From contig NZ_CP049934.1 of assembly GCF_011382965.1 (NCBI RefSeq), positions 1,736,001 through 1,800,000 on the forward strand: a DNA stretch of 64,000 bases, read 5' to 3'. Numbering within the stretch: the first letter of the stretch is position 1; each line of letters begins with the position of its first letter. Of the stretch, positions 9,172 to 18,170 are shown one piece after another. The translations under genes and the position numbers were made by a program. Source of the DNA: Leucobacter insecticola. Lineage in GTDB: Bacteria; Actinomycetota; Actinomycetes; Actinomycetales; Microbacteriaceae. Below the pieces are notes generated by a model, which had not been told where the DNA came from, ran no database searches, and worked only from the letters and a program-made list of their open reading frames with translations.

Positions 9172-10271
9172 CTAAGAGGTGCGCCGCGCCGCGCGCTCCG
9201 CGAGCTTCCGCAGTGAAGCTACTGCGTCTTCGCGCAGTAGGGCATCGTTCAGAGTCGAGGCCGCACGGTCGATGTTTCGAGTGATCATCTCCTCAACCTG
9301 GTCGACCGCACCACTTTCGCGAATGGTGCCCTGCATGACGGCGATCTGGTCCATACCGAGTTCGCTGCCAATGAGATCGTCAAAGATTCTGCGCTGCGTG
9401 GTGGGCAGATTGTTCCGCGCGAGGGCGACGAGCACGGTGCGCTTGCCTTCTATGAGGTCGTCTCCGCTGGGTTTCCCGGTGACTTCGGTGTCACCAAACA
9501 CGCCGAGCAGATCATCGCGCAGCTGGAACGCGACTCCCACCGGCAGACCGAATCCCGCCAGGGCGAGTTCTTGGGCCTCGTTTGCGCCCGCGAGGGCTGC
9601 TCCGATGAGTAGGGGAGCTTCGACGCTGTACTTCGCTGATTTGTAGACCAGCACGCGGGTCGAACGTTCGAGTTGTTCGTCGTGCTCGGCAAAGCCGTCC
9701 TGCTGTTCTTCAAGCACATCGAGGTACTGGCCGATTGCCACTTCGCTGCGCATCCGGTTGAAGTGGGCTCGTGCTCGGCGCACCGCCTGGCGATCCGGGA
9801 TCGCGTCGCAAGCGGCCTGCATGAGTTCGTCCGCCCATGACTGGAGCAGGTCGCCGAGCAGAATTGCACCGGACAGTCCGAAATGCTCGGAGGAACCTTG
9901 CCACCCGCTGAGATTGTGCAGCGTTGTGAACAGTCGATGGGTGGCTGGGCGGCCGCGCCGAGTGTCGGACCGGTCGATGACGTCGTCGTGGATGAGCGCT
10001 GCGGCATGGAAGAGCTCGAGTGCGCATGCGGCGTCGAGCATCGCGCCGAATTCCGCGTCAACCGGGCCATCGAGGTCGAGGGGGCGGATCGCACGGTACC
10101 CAAGCGTCGCGAATTGGGCGCGGAACCGCTTTCCTCCCGTAAGAAATCCGACGGCTTCGTCGAGGATCGGCGCGGCGTCGGGGCCCAGAGGGCAAGTTCG
10201 CGACGATGCTCGGCGAGGGTGTCGGAGATTCGCTCCTGTATAAGGCCTGCGAGTCGTATCGTTTCGTCCAC
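9172..10271 (-). CDS. Polyprenyl (geranylgeranyl-type) diphosphate synthase (apparent frameshift at 10180-10183)
   Basis: Prenyltransferase that elongates allylic diphosphates with isopentenyl diphosphate, for menaquinone, carotenoid or carrier-lipid synthesis. The N-terminal 33 or so residues from GTG 10271 and the rest are in different frames. Adding one C on the minus strand (GGGG at 10180-10183 on plus) restores LWAPDAAPILDEAVGFLTGG followed by KRFRAQF, i.e. the GGKRxR substrate motif, and a 366-residue protein. The first Asp-rich motif is HDDVID followed by DTRRGRPATH; the second is FQLRDDLLGVFGD. Small-chain versus long-chain specificity cannot be assigned safely from the residues before the first motif. 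The gene is convergent with the Rv2175c-like gene. Confidence 0.88.
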
Positions 10272-10344
10272 CCAGCTAGCTTAGCTGTGGCTGAGGCGCG
10301 TAGACTGGGCGCAAACAGTTTCTATCATCTCTCGGGAGGGTGCC

Positions 10345-10722
10345 ATGGCTCTGTCAGAGCATGAACAGCGGCTGCTGGACGAGATGGAACGCGGCTTTTA
10401 TCGCAGCGAAGCTGACGTGTTACAGACCACCTCCTCCAGCCGTCGCAGGGTGAATTACCGCACGCTGGTTCTGGGCATTATCGTCGCGGTCGTCGGTGTC
10501 GGCGTGTTGATCGGTGGTGTGGCTGCGCAGCTACTGTGGCTTGGCCTGATCGGATTCGCTGTGATGCTCGGAGGGGTCATGCTGATGATGGCCCGCGGCT
10601 CTGAGCCCGAGCTCACCGCTGAACACATCGCTGAGGGCGGCAAGAGCCCCCGCAAAGAAACTCGCGAGACTTTGAGCGAGCGCGCGGAGCGTCGCTGGGA
10701 CGAGCGAATGGGCGACCGCTAG
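10345..10722 (+). CDS. DUF3040 family membrane protein
   Basis: A 125-residue actinobacterial protein with the typical DUF3040 opening MALSEHEQRLLDEMERGFY, two transmembrane helices (about residues 43-82) and a charged, Arg/Glu-rich tail. It lies upstream of mraZ, a usual place for this family, but a strong terminator separates it from the division cluster. A GGGAGG ribosome site precedes ATG 10345. The function of the family is unknown. The last codon and stop belong to the first copy of a 30-bp direct repeat. Confidence 0.85.
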   Translation: MALSEHEQRLLDEMERGFYRSEADVLQTTSSSRRRVNYRTLVLGIIVAVVGVGVLIGGVAAQLLWLGLIGFAVMLGGVMLMMARGSEPELTAEHIAEGGKSPRKETRETLSERAERRWDERMGDR

Positions 10723-10828
10723 CGAAAACGCATCGCGTTTGCGCTCGCGGTCGGTGCCGCACACGGCGGCAGCCTACGGAGCGGAGCGAGAGGTGGGGCG
10801 CTAGCGAAAACGCATCGCGTTTGCGCTC
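10717..10828. repeat. Two 30-bp direct repeats, each a hairpin
   Basis: The same 30 bases occur at 10717-10746 and 10799-10828, 82 bases apart, without mismatch (they start CGCTAGCGAAAACGC and end GCGTTTGCGCTC). Each copy can fold: AGCGAAAACGC pairs with GCGTTTGCGCT around ATC, with one mismatch. The first copy contains the DUF3040 stop codon. They sit directly before the strong terminator at 10838 and may form a multi-hairpin 3' end. Confidence 0.75.
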
Positions 10829-10837
10829 TGCTTGAGA

Positions 10838-10867
10838 GGGCCCTGGTTTCGACCAGGGCCCCTTTTG
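10838..10867 (+). terminator. Strong intrinsic terminator after DUF3040 gene
   Basis: GGGCCCTGGT (10838-10847), tetraloop TTCG, then ACCAGGGCCC (10852-10861): a perfect 10-bp GC-rich stem with a stable UUCG loop, followed by CTTTTGTG. It insulates the mraZ cluster from upstream transcription. Confidence 0.88.
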
Positions 10868-11257
10868 TGTCTTCGTAACGAGGGTGTAGTTGCGGGTTTT
10901 CAGCGAACTTGCCTTTCACCGCCGAAGCTGCTGTCAGGAACCGCAGTTTGGGCAGTGGAAGGCAATCTCGGCAACGAACCGCACTCTCGCCGGCGAACCG
11001 CACGCTCATGCCCGAGAACCTCTGCAGAGAATCATCGTTCGCGCGCAATCCAGGCGACTCCACTTTGCTCCACGATTTTGCCGAAACTGGCAAAAATGGG
11101 GTGGTGTGGGCGCAAATTGGGTGGTCTTGGAGGGTAAAGCTGTCGGCTTGAGGAGTGTGGCGTGATGTGGCCATGCGGGTCGGCGCTGCGCGAGCCCGGC
11201 GAGTTTTCCGCATGTTTTCAATGATTTTTCAATGGCTGTTTGCGGTGCAGAAATTTA
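10868..11257. other. Non-coding stretch between terminator and mraZ operator, with a degenerate 19-bp periodic array
   Basis: No gene is supported here; the small ORFs on both strands lack coding character. At 10890-11003 the sequence can be laid out in six 19-base rows. The last two, TCTCGGCAACGAACCGCAC (10966-10984) and TCTCGCCGGCGAACCGCAC (10985-11003), differ at three positions, and CTGCTGTCAGGAACCGCAG (10928) is a weaker copy. The rest (11004-11257) becomes AT-richer toward mraZ and probably holds the cluster promoter, but I cannot point to a convincing -35/-10 pair. Confidence 0.5.
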
Positions 11258-11315
11258 GTGGGAATAAAGTGGAGCAAAAAGTTCAATTGGTGGAGGAAAG
11301 TGGAGTAGTCTGGGG
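11258..11315 (+). promoter_or_regulatory. Predicted MraZ operator: TGGRG repeats at helical spacing
   Basis: TGGGA or TGGAG/TGGGG cores start at 11259, 11270, 11291, 11301 and 11311, so the spacings are 11, 21, 10 and 10 bases, about one or two helix turns. MraZ proteins are known to bind tandem TGGGN-type repeats spaced by 10 bases upstream of their own gene and repress the dcw operon. The array ends about 30 bases before the mraZ start. Binding is inference from pattern and position. Confidence 0.7.
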
Positions 11316-11347
11316 ACCTAGCTTGCGTGTGAAAGGGAAGGGGTGCC

Positions 11348-11779
11348 ATGTTTCTTGGAACGTTCACCCCCAGGCTCGACGACAAGGGACGCCTGATCCT
11401 CCCCGCGAAGTTCCGCGACGAACTTGCCAACGGCCTCGTCATTACCCGGGGTCAGGAGCGTTGCCTGTACGTGTTCAGCGAGCAAGAGTTCGCTTCAATG
11501 CACGAACGGATTCGGCAGGCACCCGTCACCTCTAAGCAGGCCCGCGACTACCTGCGCGTGTTTCTCTCCGGTGCACACCCGGAGAACCCGGACAAACAGC
11601 ACCGCGTCACGATCCCCCTGGGGCTTCGGGAGTATGCGGGTCTTGACCGCGAGCTCGCCGTCATTGGAGCGGGCTCACGGGCAGAGATCTGGGATGCCGA
11701 GGCCTGGCAGACCTACCTGACCGCTCAGGAATCAGCGTTCTCGGATATCGAGGAGGAGGTGATTCCGGGCATGTTCTAG
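11348..11779 (+). CDS. mraZ: Transcriptional regulator MraZ
   Basis: A 143-residue protein with two AbrB-like (SpoVT-type) domains: the N-terminal one opens [26 protein letters not shown], and the second has the matching [21 protein letters not shown]. The duplicated DKGR/DKQHR motif is the family signature. MraZ forms a ring that binds direct repeats and represses the dcw operon; a suitable operator lies just upstream. It is the first gene of the division/cell-wall cluster, 11 bases before rsmH. The ATG follows GAAAGGGAAGGGG. Confidence 0.96.
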   Translation: MFLGTFTPRLDDKGRLILPAKFRDELANGLVITRGQERCLYVFSEQEFASMHERIRQAPVTSKQARDYLRVFLSGAHPENPDKQHRVTIPLGLREYAGLDRELAVIGAGSRAEIWDAEAWQTYLTAQESAFSDIEEEVIPGMF

Positions 11780-11790
11780 CCCGGAAACAC

Positions 11791-12762
11791 ATGATCCCAA
11801 ACGATTCACGGAACCCCGCCGACCTGCACACCCCGGTGCTGCTCGAGCGCTGCCTGGAACTGCTCGCCCCCGTTGCCTCCCGAGAGGGAGCCGTCGTGGT
11901 CGACGTGACCCTCGGCATGGGTGGACACAGCGAAGCGCTGTTGGAAGCCCACCCCGGCCTCACCCTGATCGGTCTCGATCGCGATACCGAAGCTCTGCAG
12001 CTCGCGGGATCGCGGCTTGCTCGCTTCGGCGACCGCGCGCGCCTGGTGCACACCGTGTATGACGGCATCGCCGGCGCGATCAAACACTGCGGATTCACCC
12101 GCATCGATGGCGTGCTTTTCGACCTGGGGGTGTCATCCCTGCAACTCGACGACGCTGACCGCGGCTTCGCCTACGCGCAGGATGCCCCACTCGACATGCG
12201 AATGGACCAGGACCGTGGCGAAACTGCGGCGGAGATTCTTGCGACAGCAGCAGAGGGGCGCCTGCGCGCGATCTTCGAACGCTATGGCGAAGAACCCCTC
12301 GCGGGCCGCTACGCGCGCGCGATCATCGCGGCCAGGCAGGAAGCACCGATCGAGCGCAGCGGTCAGCTCGTCGATATTCTGCAAGCGGCAACCCCGGCCG
12401 CCGTGCGGGATCAGCGGCACCCCGCAAAACGTGTCTTCCAGGCGCTGCGCATTGAGGTCAACAGCGAGTTGGCGGTGTTGGAGCGGGCGGTCCCTGCGGC
12501 GCTCGACGCGCTGAACCTCGGAGGCCGCGCCGTGATCATGGCCTATCAGTCACTCGAAGATCGCCTCGTGAAGCGCGAGCTCGCCGAGCGCGTGAAGTCC
12601 ACAGCCCCCGCGGGCCTCCCGGTCGAGCTGCCCGAGCATCGACCCGAGTTCAGACTCCTCACCCGGGGAGCAGAACTCGCCTCAGAAGAAGAACGTGGCA
12701 AAAACCCCCGAGCGATCCCGGTGCGATTGCGGGCCGCAGAACGAGTAAGGAATGTGCGATGA
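11791..12762 (+). CDS. rsmH: 16S rRNA (cytosine(1402)-N(4))-methyltransferase
   Basis: Methylates N4 of C1402 in the ribosomal P site using S-adenosylmethionine. The 323-residue protein starts with [13 protein letters not shown], then the SAM motif [14 protein letters not shown] (about residues 38-52), [31 protein letters not shown], and ends with the [18 protein letters not shown] and [12 protein letters not shown] blocks typical of RsmH/MraW. It overlaps the start of the next gene by 4 bases. It is the standard second gene of the dcw cluster. Confidence 0.96.
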   Translation: MIPNDSRNPADLHTPVLLERCLELLAPVASREGAVVVDVTLGMGGHSEALLEAHPGLTLIGLDRDTEALQLAGSRLARFGDRARLVHTVYDGIAGAIKHCGFTRIDGVLFDLGVSSLQLDDADRGFAYAQDAPLDMRMDQDRGETAAEILATAAEGRLRAIFERYGEEPLAGRYARAIIAARQEAPIERSGQLVDILQAATPAAVRDQRHPAKRVFQALRIEVNSELAVLERAVPAALDALNLGGRAVIMAYQSLEDRLVKRELAERVKSTAPAGLPVELPEHRPEFRLLTRGAELASEEERGKNPRAIPVRLRAAERVRNVR

Positions 12763-13370
12763 ACAACACGGTTCCGCTCGAATTTGAAGGTGTCGAACTT
12801 GACGGGGAGCTCTTTCCGGGCGCGACTACAGGTTCTTTAGCACCGCTTTCGCAGCCGAAAGAACGACACCTGCGGCTTGCTTCACCGCGACGTCGCGCGG
12901 GGCGCAGTCCACTGCTCGGCGGACTCGTCGCGGTGGGTCTGGTGCTCGTGATCCTCGCGACGCAGCTTGGACTGAGTATCGCCATATCCGAGGGTGCGTA
13001 CGAAGTGCGCGCGCTTGAGATCGAACAGCGGGATCTGGCTCGCGTAGAGCGTCTGCTCTCACAAAACGTCGAGAAATTGGCCTCCCCGCAGAATCTCGCG
13101 GAAAACGCCGCCCAGCTTGGCATGGTGCAAAACGTTCGCCCGGCGACACTCAGATTGAGCGACGGAGTCGTGCTGGGATCCCTCGAATCGGTCACAACAG
13201 AGGCGCGAGGCAACCTTGTTCCCAACTCAACCCTTGACGCGATTCCGGTCATCGATTCGGCTGGATCGCTCGTCGCGCGAAACACCGGACTAGCCGGGCA
13301 GGCTGCGGCTGAGCCGGTCAAAGCGCCGGTACAGTGGGAAGGCAAACTTCCGGCGCCAAGAACTCACTAG
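12759..13370 (+). CDS. FtsL-like septum protein
   Basis: A bitopic 203-residue protein in the usual ftsL slot between rsmH and ftsI. It has a cytoplasmic N-terminus of about 45 residues, a transmembrane helix at about 49-72 ([20 protein letters not shown]) and a periplasmic coiled-coil ([31 protein letters not shown]), the features by which divergent FtsL proteins are recognised. FtsL binds FtsQ/DivIC and helps activate FtsWI. It starts in the overlap ATGA with rsmH. The assignment rests on position and architecture, as FtsL sequence is poorly conserved. Confidence 0.75.
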   Translation: MNNTVPLEFEGVELDGELFPGATTGSLAPLSQPKERHLRLASPRRRAGRSPLLGGLVAVGLVLVILATQLGLSIAISEGAYEVRALEIEQRDLARVERLLSQNVEKLASPQNLAENAAQLGMVQNVRPATLRLSDGVVLGSLESVTTEARGNLVPNSTLDAIPVIDSAGSLVARNTGLAGQAAAEPVKAPVQWEGKLPAPRTH

Positions 13371-13391
13371 GCCAGAGACAAGGGATGTGGG

Positions 13392-15188
13392 ATGCTGACA
13401 CAGCGCGGCTCACGGCTTCGCCGGGTTCTCGCCTTCGCACTTATCGTGATCGTAGCGATCGTATTTTTTATACGGTTGATCGATGTGCAGCTGGTATCAG
13501 CGGCGGCCCTCAATGAGGACGCCGCCAACAAGCGAGCTGTTCCCGTAGTGATCCCGAGCCTGCGAGGCGACATTGTCGATCGCAACGGCGAGATCCTGGC
13601 GACCACGGACGTGCGCTATGACGTTCAGCTCTCTCCGAAGAACACCAAGCTGAACAAGGGGAGCTTCTGGCGAGCCGACCCGGAAGGCGGCATCGGCAAC
13701 GTGGAGGTCACCGCCGAGGAAGCATTCGTTGAGATCGCTGCGATCACGGGGCAGACCCCGGAAGAGCTGCAAAAGATCGTTGACGATGCCCTCGCGGTCA
13801 ATGAGAAGTCCGACTTTGCGTACGTGATTCGCTCGGTCGACCTCACCGTGTTGAACCGTCTCAAGGCGCTGGGTATCCCGTGGCTCACCTTCGAGAGTCA
13901 CCACACACGTACTTACCCGAACGGCGCGGTCGCGGGCAACATTATTGGTTTCTCGGGGTTCGAAGACGTGCCGCAATCGGGCGTTGAAGTGTCTCAGGAC
14001 AAGTGTTTGACTGGCGTTGACGGCTCTGAGAACTACGAGCGGAGTGCTGACGGCGTGCCGCTTCCCGGCAGCGTCGTTGTGACGCAGAAGGCCGTTGACG
14101 GCGGCACCGTCGAACTCACCATCGACCGTGACCTGCAATGGCAGGCGCAGCAGGCGATCAACGCGCAGACCCAGCGGGTTGCCGCCGAGTGGGGTCTCCT
14201 CGTTATCCTGAATGTGAAGACGGGTGAGCTGGTCGCGGTCGCAGAAGACGGTTCGGTGGACCCGAACGACGTTGATGCCTCCGATCCGGCGAAGCGCGAA
14301 GCGCGCTCGTTTGTTTACCCTTACGAACCGGGATCGACCTTCAAATCGATTACCGCAGCCGCCTTGATCGATCAGGGCCTCGCCACCCCGCTGACGCAGA
14401 ACGCGACTCCCGACTACCTTGAGCCTGAGCCCGGGGTGCGTTTCGGCGACTCCTTTTCGCACCCGGTCAAGCAGTGGACGCTCGCCGGGATATTGACTCA
14501 GTCATCGAATGTCGGCACGGCGATGCTCGGTACGCAGATGTCCGCTGAGACCCGCTATGACTACCTGCACAAGTTCGGCATCGGCATTGCGACGAATGCG
14601 GGGCTCCCCGTCGAGGACTCCGGCATGCTCGCAGCGCCCGAAGACTGGGATCGCCAGACCTCCTACAACACGACCTTTGGGCAGGGGCTGTCGTCAACGA
14701 TCGTGCAAACCGCCGGGGTATTCCAGGCCCTCGCGAACGGTGGCGAGCGTGTGCCCCCGAGTGTCGTGCGAGCGTGCATCGGCGCTGATGGGTCTGAGAA
14801 GATCCTGAAGCACGGGGATCCGGTACAGGCGGTTACTCCCGAAACCGCGGCCCAGGTCATGCAGATGTTGGAAACCGTTGTGGATCAGGGCTGGTACAAA
14901 GAGTATGTTTCAATTCCTGGGTACCGCATCGCCGGCAAAACCGGCACCGCCGAGCAGGTGGACCCGGAGACCGGAACGTACCGCAGCGACTATGTTCACA
15001 CCTTCGCTGGCATTTTCCCTGCCGAGGACCCGCAGTACGTAGCGGTAGCATCTATTGCGTTCCCCGCAAACGGCGAGGGGAGCATCGCAGCAATCACGGC
15101 CTTCCGCGATGCGGCCGAGGCTACGATCCGAACCTTCCATATCCCACCGTCGACTGGGGAGTTCGTGCCACTCCCGACGGAATACTGA
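13392..15188 (+). CDS. ftsI: Peptidoglycan transpeptidase FtsI (class B PBP)
   Basis: Septal cross-linking enzyme of 598 residues. A single N-terminal transmembrane helix (about 12-33) is followed by the PBP dimerisation domain (RGDIVDRNGEILATT) and the transpeptidase domain. The catalytic motifs are STFK (Ser near residue 314), SSN (near 371) and KTG (near 516, in IAGKTGTAEQ). It partners the glycosyltransferase FtsW encoded further down the cluster. Short spacing on both sides places it in the operon. Beta-lactam target. Confidence 0.95.
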   Translation: MLTQRGSRLRRVLAFALIVIVAIVFFIRLIDVQLVSAAALNEDAANKRAVPVVIPSLRGDIVDRNGEILATTDVRYDVQLSPKNTKLNKGSFWRADPEGGIGNVEVTAEEAFVEIAAITGQTPEELQKIVDDALAVNEKSDFAYVIRSVDLTVLNRLKALGIPWLTFESHHTRTYPNGAVAGNIIGFSGFEDVPQSGVEVSQDKCLTGVDGSENYERSADGVPLPGSVVVTQKAVDGGTVELTIDRDLQWQAQQAINAQTQRVAAEWGLLVILNVKTGELVAVAEDGSVDPNDVDASDPAKREARSFVYPYEPGSTFKSITAAALIDQGLATPLTQNATPDYLEPEPGVRFGDSFSHPVKQWTLAGILTQSSNVGTAMLGTQMSAETRYDYLHKFGIGIATNAGLPVEDSGMLAAPEDWDRQTSYNTTFGQGLSSTIVQTAGVFQALANGGERVPPSVVRACIGADGSEKILKHGDPVQAVTPETAAQVMQMLETVVDQGWYKEYVSIPGYRIAGKTGTAEQVDPETGTYRSDYVHTFAGIFPAEDPQYVAVASIAFPANGEGSIAAITAFRDAAEATIRTFHIPPSTGEFVPLPTEY

Positions 15189-15216
15189 TTTCGATGCCCG
15201 CAGGAGGCAGACACAC

Positions 15217-16764
15217 GTGAGTAACGGAGATGCGCTCAGCATTCGCCCGAGAACCCCTCTCCCCGTTTCGCTTGAAGCGGTGGCTGAGCGTTTTGCGCTC
15301 AGTATCCGCGGCGAGCTGGAGGGTGCCCGGGTAACCGGAGTGTCGCTCGACTCGCGCGACGTGCGGGTGGGAGATCTCTACATCGGGATGCCCGGTGCGA
15401 AGCGCCACGGCGCTGACTTCGCGGAGCAGGCGAAGAAGCGCGGTGCCGTCGCGATCTTGAGTGACGAAGCGGGTGCGGTACTCGGGGGCGGCTCCGGGCT
15501 ACCCGTGCTGGTGGCTTCGCAGCACCCGCGCGAGATATTGGGTGCCGTTGCAGCGATGATCTACGGCACCGAGAATATTGCGGCCAAGCTCTTTGGTGTG
15601 ACCGGCACGAACGGCAAGACGAGCGTGGTGTACCTGCTCGCCGAACTGATGCGCGCCGCGGGGCTCACTCCGGGGCTCAGCTCGACGGCGGAGCGCCGGG
15701 TTGGCGATGAGGTGATCCCGGCGAACCTCACGAGCCCCGAGGCCTCCGAACTGCACGGGCTGCTCGCTCGCATGAGCGAGACCGGTGTCGATGGGGTGGC
15801 GATTGAAGTGTCGGCCCAGGCTGTCGTTCGCCACCGCCTCGATGGCGTGCACTTCGACATTGTCGCCTTCAATAACTTCTCGCAGGATCACCTCGATGAG
15901 TTCGGTGATCTCGAGAGCTATTTCGCCGCGAAGCGCGCGCTCTTCACGCCCGAGCACGCTGCCCGAGGTGTGGTGGTGGTCGATTCCGAGTATGGACGGC
16001 GGATCGTCGCAGAATCGCGGATCCCGGTCACTCGTCTCGCGACCGAATACGGGCAGGAGGCCGAGTGGCACCTTGCCGTCACCAGGCAGACGCTCGATGG
16101 TGTGTCTTTTGTATTGCAGGGACCAGCCGGCGCGAGCTTCAGGGGTCGCGTGCCGGTGCTGGGGCGATTCATGGCCGAAAACGCGGCGCTCGCGCTGATC
16201 ATGCTGCACGAGGCGGGGATCCCGCTCGCGCGCGTTGAGGCTGGCCTCAGCGGCGGCCTGATCCCGGTCTATATTCCGGGCCGGCTTGAAGAGATCACCG
16301 CGGGCGGTGAGGGGCCGCGTTTTTTTGTTGACTACGGTCACACTCCCGGCAGCTTCGAGGCGATGCTTGAGGCGCTCGGGGAGGTCACCCCGGGGCGAAT
16401 CATCTTCATGTTTGGTGCGGATGGCGACCGTGACACCACGAAACGCGAGGAGATGGGCAGGATCGCAGGCGCGGGCGCAGACACCGTGATCATTTGCGAC
16501 TATCACCCCCGATCTGAACCACCGGAGGCGATCAGGGCGCAATTGCTCAAGGGGGCGCGGTCCGCGAACCGCGCGACCGTCATCGAAGAGGGCGACCCCA
16601 GGCTTGCGGTGCGCCTCGCCATTTCGCTTGCCGAGCCGGGGGACGTTATTCTGTATGCCGGTCCCGGTCACGAGGATCATCAGGAAGTCGCCGGGAAGTT
16701 TCTTCCCTACTCGGCGCGTGAGGAAGTACGCGGGGCTCTCCGCGAGGCAGGATTGCTGCATTGA
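15217..16764 (+). CDS. murE: UDP-N-acetylmuramyl-tripeptide synthetase MurE, unusual specificity motif
   Basis: Adds the third stem-peptide residue to UDP-MurNAc-L-Ala-D-Glu. GTG 15217 is chosen because CAGGAGG lies 10 bases upstream. The 515-residue protein has the Mur-ligase ATP loop GTNGKTS and other family blocks. The selectivity motif that reads DNPR in diaminopimelate-adding enzymes is here YHPR (residues 429-432, in CDYHPRSEPP), and the active-site segment reads EVSAQAVVRHR where meso-DAP enzymes have EVSSHGLVQHR. This argues for a non-DAP third residue, such as the diaminobutyrate, ornithine, lysine or homoserine of B-type walls; which one is not readable. It overlaps murF by 4 bases. 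Confidence 0.92.
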   Translation: MSNGDALSIRPRTPLPVSLEAVAERFALSIRGELEGARVTGVSLDSRDVRVGDLYIGMPGAKRHGADFAEQAKKRGAVAILSDEAGAVLGGGSGLPVLVASQHPREILGAVAAMIYGTENIAAKLFGVTGTNGKTSVVYLLAELMRAAGLTPGLSSTAERRVGDEVIPANLTSPEASELHGLLARMSETGVDGVAIEVSAQAVVRHRLDGVHFDIVAFNNFSQDHLDEFGDLESYFAAKRALFTPEHAARGVVVVDSEYGRRIVAESRIPVTRLATEYGQEAEWHLAVTRQTLDGVSFVLQGPAGASFRGRVPVLGRFMAENAALALIMLHEAGIPLARVEAGLSGGLIPVYIPGRLEEITAGGEGPRFFVDYGHTPGSFEAMLEALGEVTPGRIIFMFGADGDRDTTKREEMGRIAGAGADTVIICDYHPRSEPPEAIRAQLLKGARSANRATVIEEGDPRLAVRLAISLAEPGDVILYAGPGHEDHQEVAGKFLPYSAREEVRGALREAGLLH

Positions 16765-18170
16765 TTAGACTGACGCTCGCTGAGATTGCGGCGGCCACGG
16801 CGGGACGCCTGGTCATCGGACAAAGCGGGGCAACCCCGGAAACGGTTGTTGACGGCGAATCCCAGACCGATTCGCGCGAGGTGGGTCCCGGACAGATCTT
16901 TTTTGCCCGTGTTGGCGAGGAAACTGACGGCCATCTTTTTGCCAACTCAGCGGTTGACGCGGGCGCTGCGTTGCTCGTTGTTGAGCGCGAGACGGATGAC
17001 CGTGTGCCGCAGATTGTGGTGGACGATGCCACGCTGGCACTTGGCAGGCTTGCGACCGAAGTTGTTGCCCGCGTGCTCGCCGGAGGCGATCTCACGATCG
17101 TCGGGATCACCGGCTCGAACGGGAAAACGACAACTAAGAACCTCGTGGCAGCGATGGCCGAGCAGTGCGGAGCATTCGTGGCCTCTGCCAAGTCGTTCAA
17201 CAATGAGGTCGGCGGCCCCCTCACCATGCTGCGCGTGACAGATCGCACGCGCACACTCGTCGCTGAGATGGGGGCAAGCAAAGAGGGGGAGATTCGGCGC
17301 CTCACGGCGATGGCGCCCCCCGCGATTGGCGTCGTGCTCACGGTGGGGCTCGCGCACGCCGGAGAATTTGGCGGCATCGAAACGACGTTCCGCACGAAGA
17401 GTGAGATGGTGCGGGATCTCCCCGAGGGCGCGGTTGCGGTCCTGAACCGCGACGATCCGCACGTCACCCGCATGAAAGATTTGACGCGCGCGCGTGTGCT
17501 CTGGTTTGGGCAGCACCCCGAAGCGCACATTCGGGCAAGCGACATAGATTCCGACGCTTCGGGCACCCGGTTTACGCTGCACATCGGCGATGAATCGCGC
17601 CGGGTGGTGTTTCGAGTGCTCGGTGAACACCACGTCACCAACGCGCTTGCGGCGGCGGCGGTAGGTTCAGAGCTCGGGCTCCCGATTGGCAAGATCGTGA
17701 CCGCGCTGCAGGGCGCCACTCGTGCGGCCCGCTGGCGCATGGAAGTGATGGGTGGACGTGATGGCGTCACGATCATCAACGATGCCTACAACGCCAGCCC
17801 GGACTCGATGGCTGCGGGACTTCGCACCCTCGCTCAGATCGCAAACCCGGGATCCCGCACCGTTGCCGTGCTCGGTGCGATGAGCGAGCTCGGCGAATAC
17901 TCGATCGAGGAGCACATTCGTATTGGGCTGCAGGCCGTTCGTCTCGGCATCTCCGAGCTCGTGGTGGTGGGCAAAGAAGCGCGGCATTTGCACATTAGCG
18001 CGATCAACGAAGGATCCTGGGATGGAGAGAGCGTTTTCTTTGAAAACCAGGATGAGGCCTACGATTACCTGGTGCAGACTTTGCAGACAAACGACACCGT
18101 GCTGGTGAAATCTTCGAACGCCGCGGGACTTCGCATCTTGGGCGACCGCTTGGGAGAGGCCTTCGCATGA
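16761..18170 (+). CDS. murF: UDP-MurNAc-tripeptide:D-Ala-D-Ala ligase
   Basis: Completes the cytoplasmic pentapeptide by adding D-Ala-D-Ala. A 469-residue protein that starts at TTG 16761, overlapping the murE stop (TTGA). The ATP-binding loop is [13 protein letters not shown]; a [12 protein letters not shown] block and the C-terminal [11 protein letters not shown] motif identify MurF rather than another Mur ligase. It overlaps mraY by 4 bases (ATGA), so translation is coupled through the cluster. Confidence 0.95.
   Translation: MIRLTLAEIAAATAGRLVIGQSGATPETVVDGESQTDSREVGPGQIFFARVGEETDGHLFANSAVDAGAALLVVERETDDRVPQIVVDDATLALGRLATEVVARVLAGGDLTIVGITGSNGKTTTKNLVAAMAEQCGAFVASAKSFNNEVGGPLTMLRVTDRTRTLVAEMGASKEGEIRRLTAMAPPAIGVVLTVGLAHAGEFGGIETTFRTKSEMVRDLPEGAVAVLNRDDPHVTRMKDLTRARVLWFGQHPEAHIRASDIDSDASGTRFTLHIGDESRRVVFRVLGEHHVTNALAAAAVGSELGLPIGKIVTALQGATRAARWRMEVMGGRDGVTIINDAYNASPDSMAAGLRTLAQIANPGSRTVAVLGAMSELGEYSIEEHIRIGLQAVRLGISELVVVGKEARHLHISAINEGSWDGESVFFENQDEAYDYLVQTLQTNDTVLVKSSNAAGLRILGDRLGEAFA

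Noticed and set aside
10868..11257. Small ORFs on both strands upstream of mraZ as genes
   Set aside because: They overlap each other in all frames, have no ribosome sites and an amino-acid make-up typical of random high-GC translation.
15499..16761. Long antisense open frames, for example opposite murE and opposite dnaE (33835-35079)
   Set aside because: High-GC coding sequence creates long open frames on the other strand; these lack family motifs, ribosome sites and spacing of their own.
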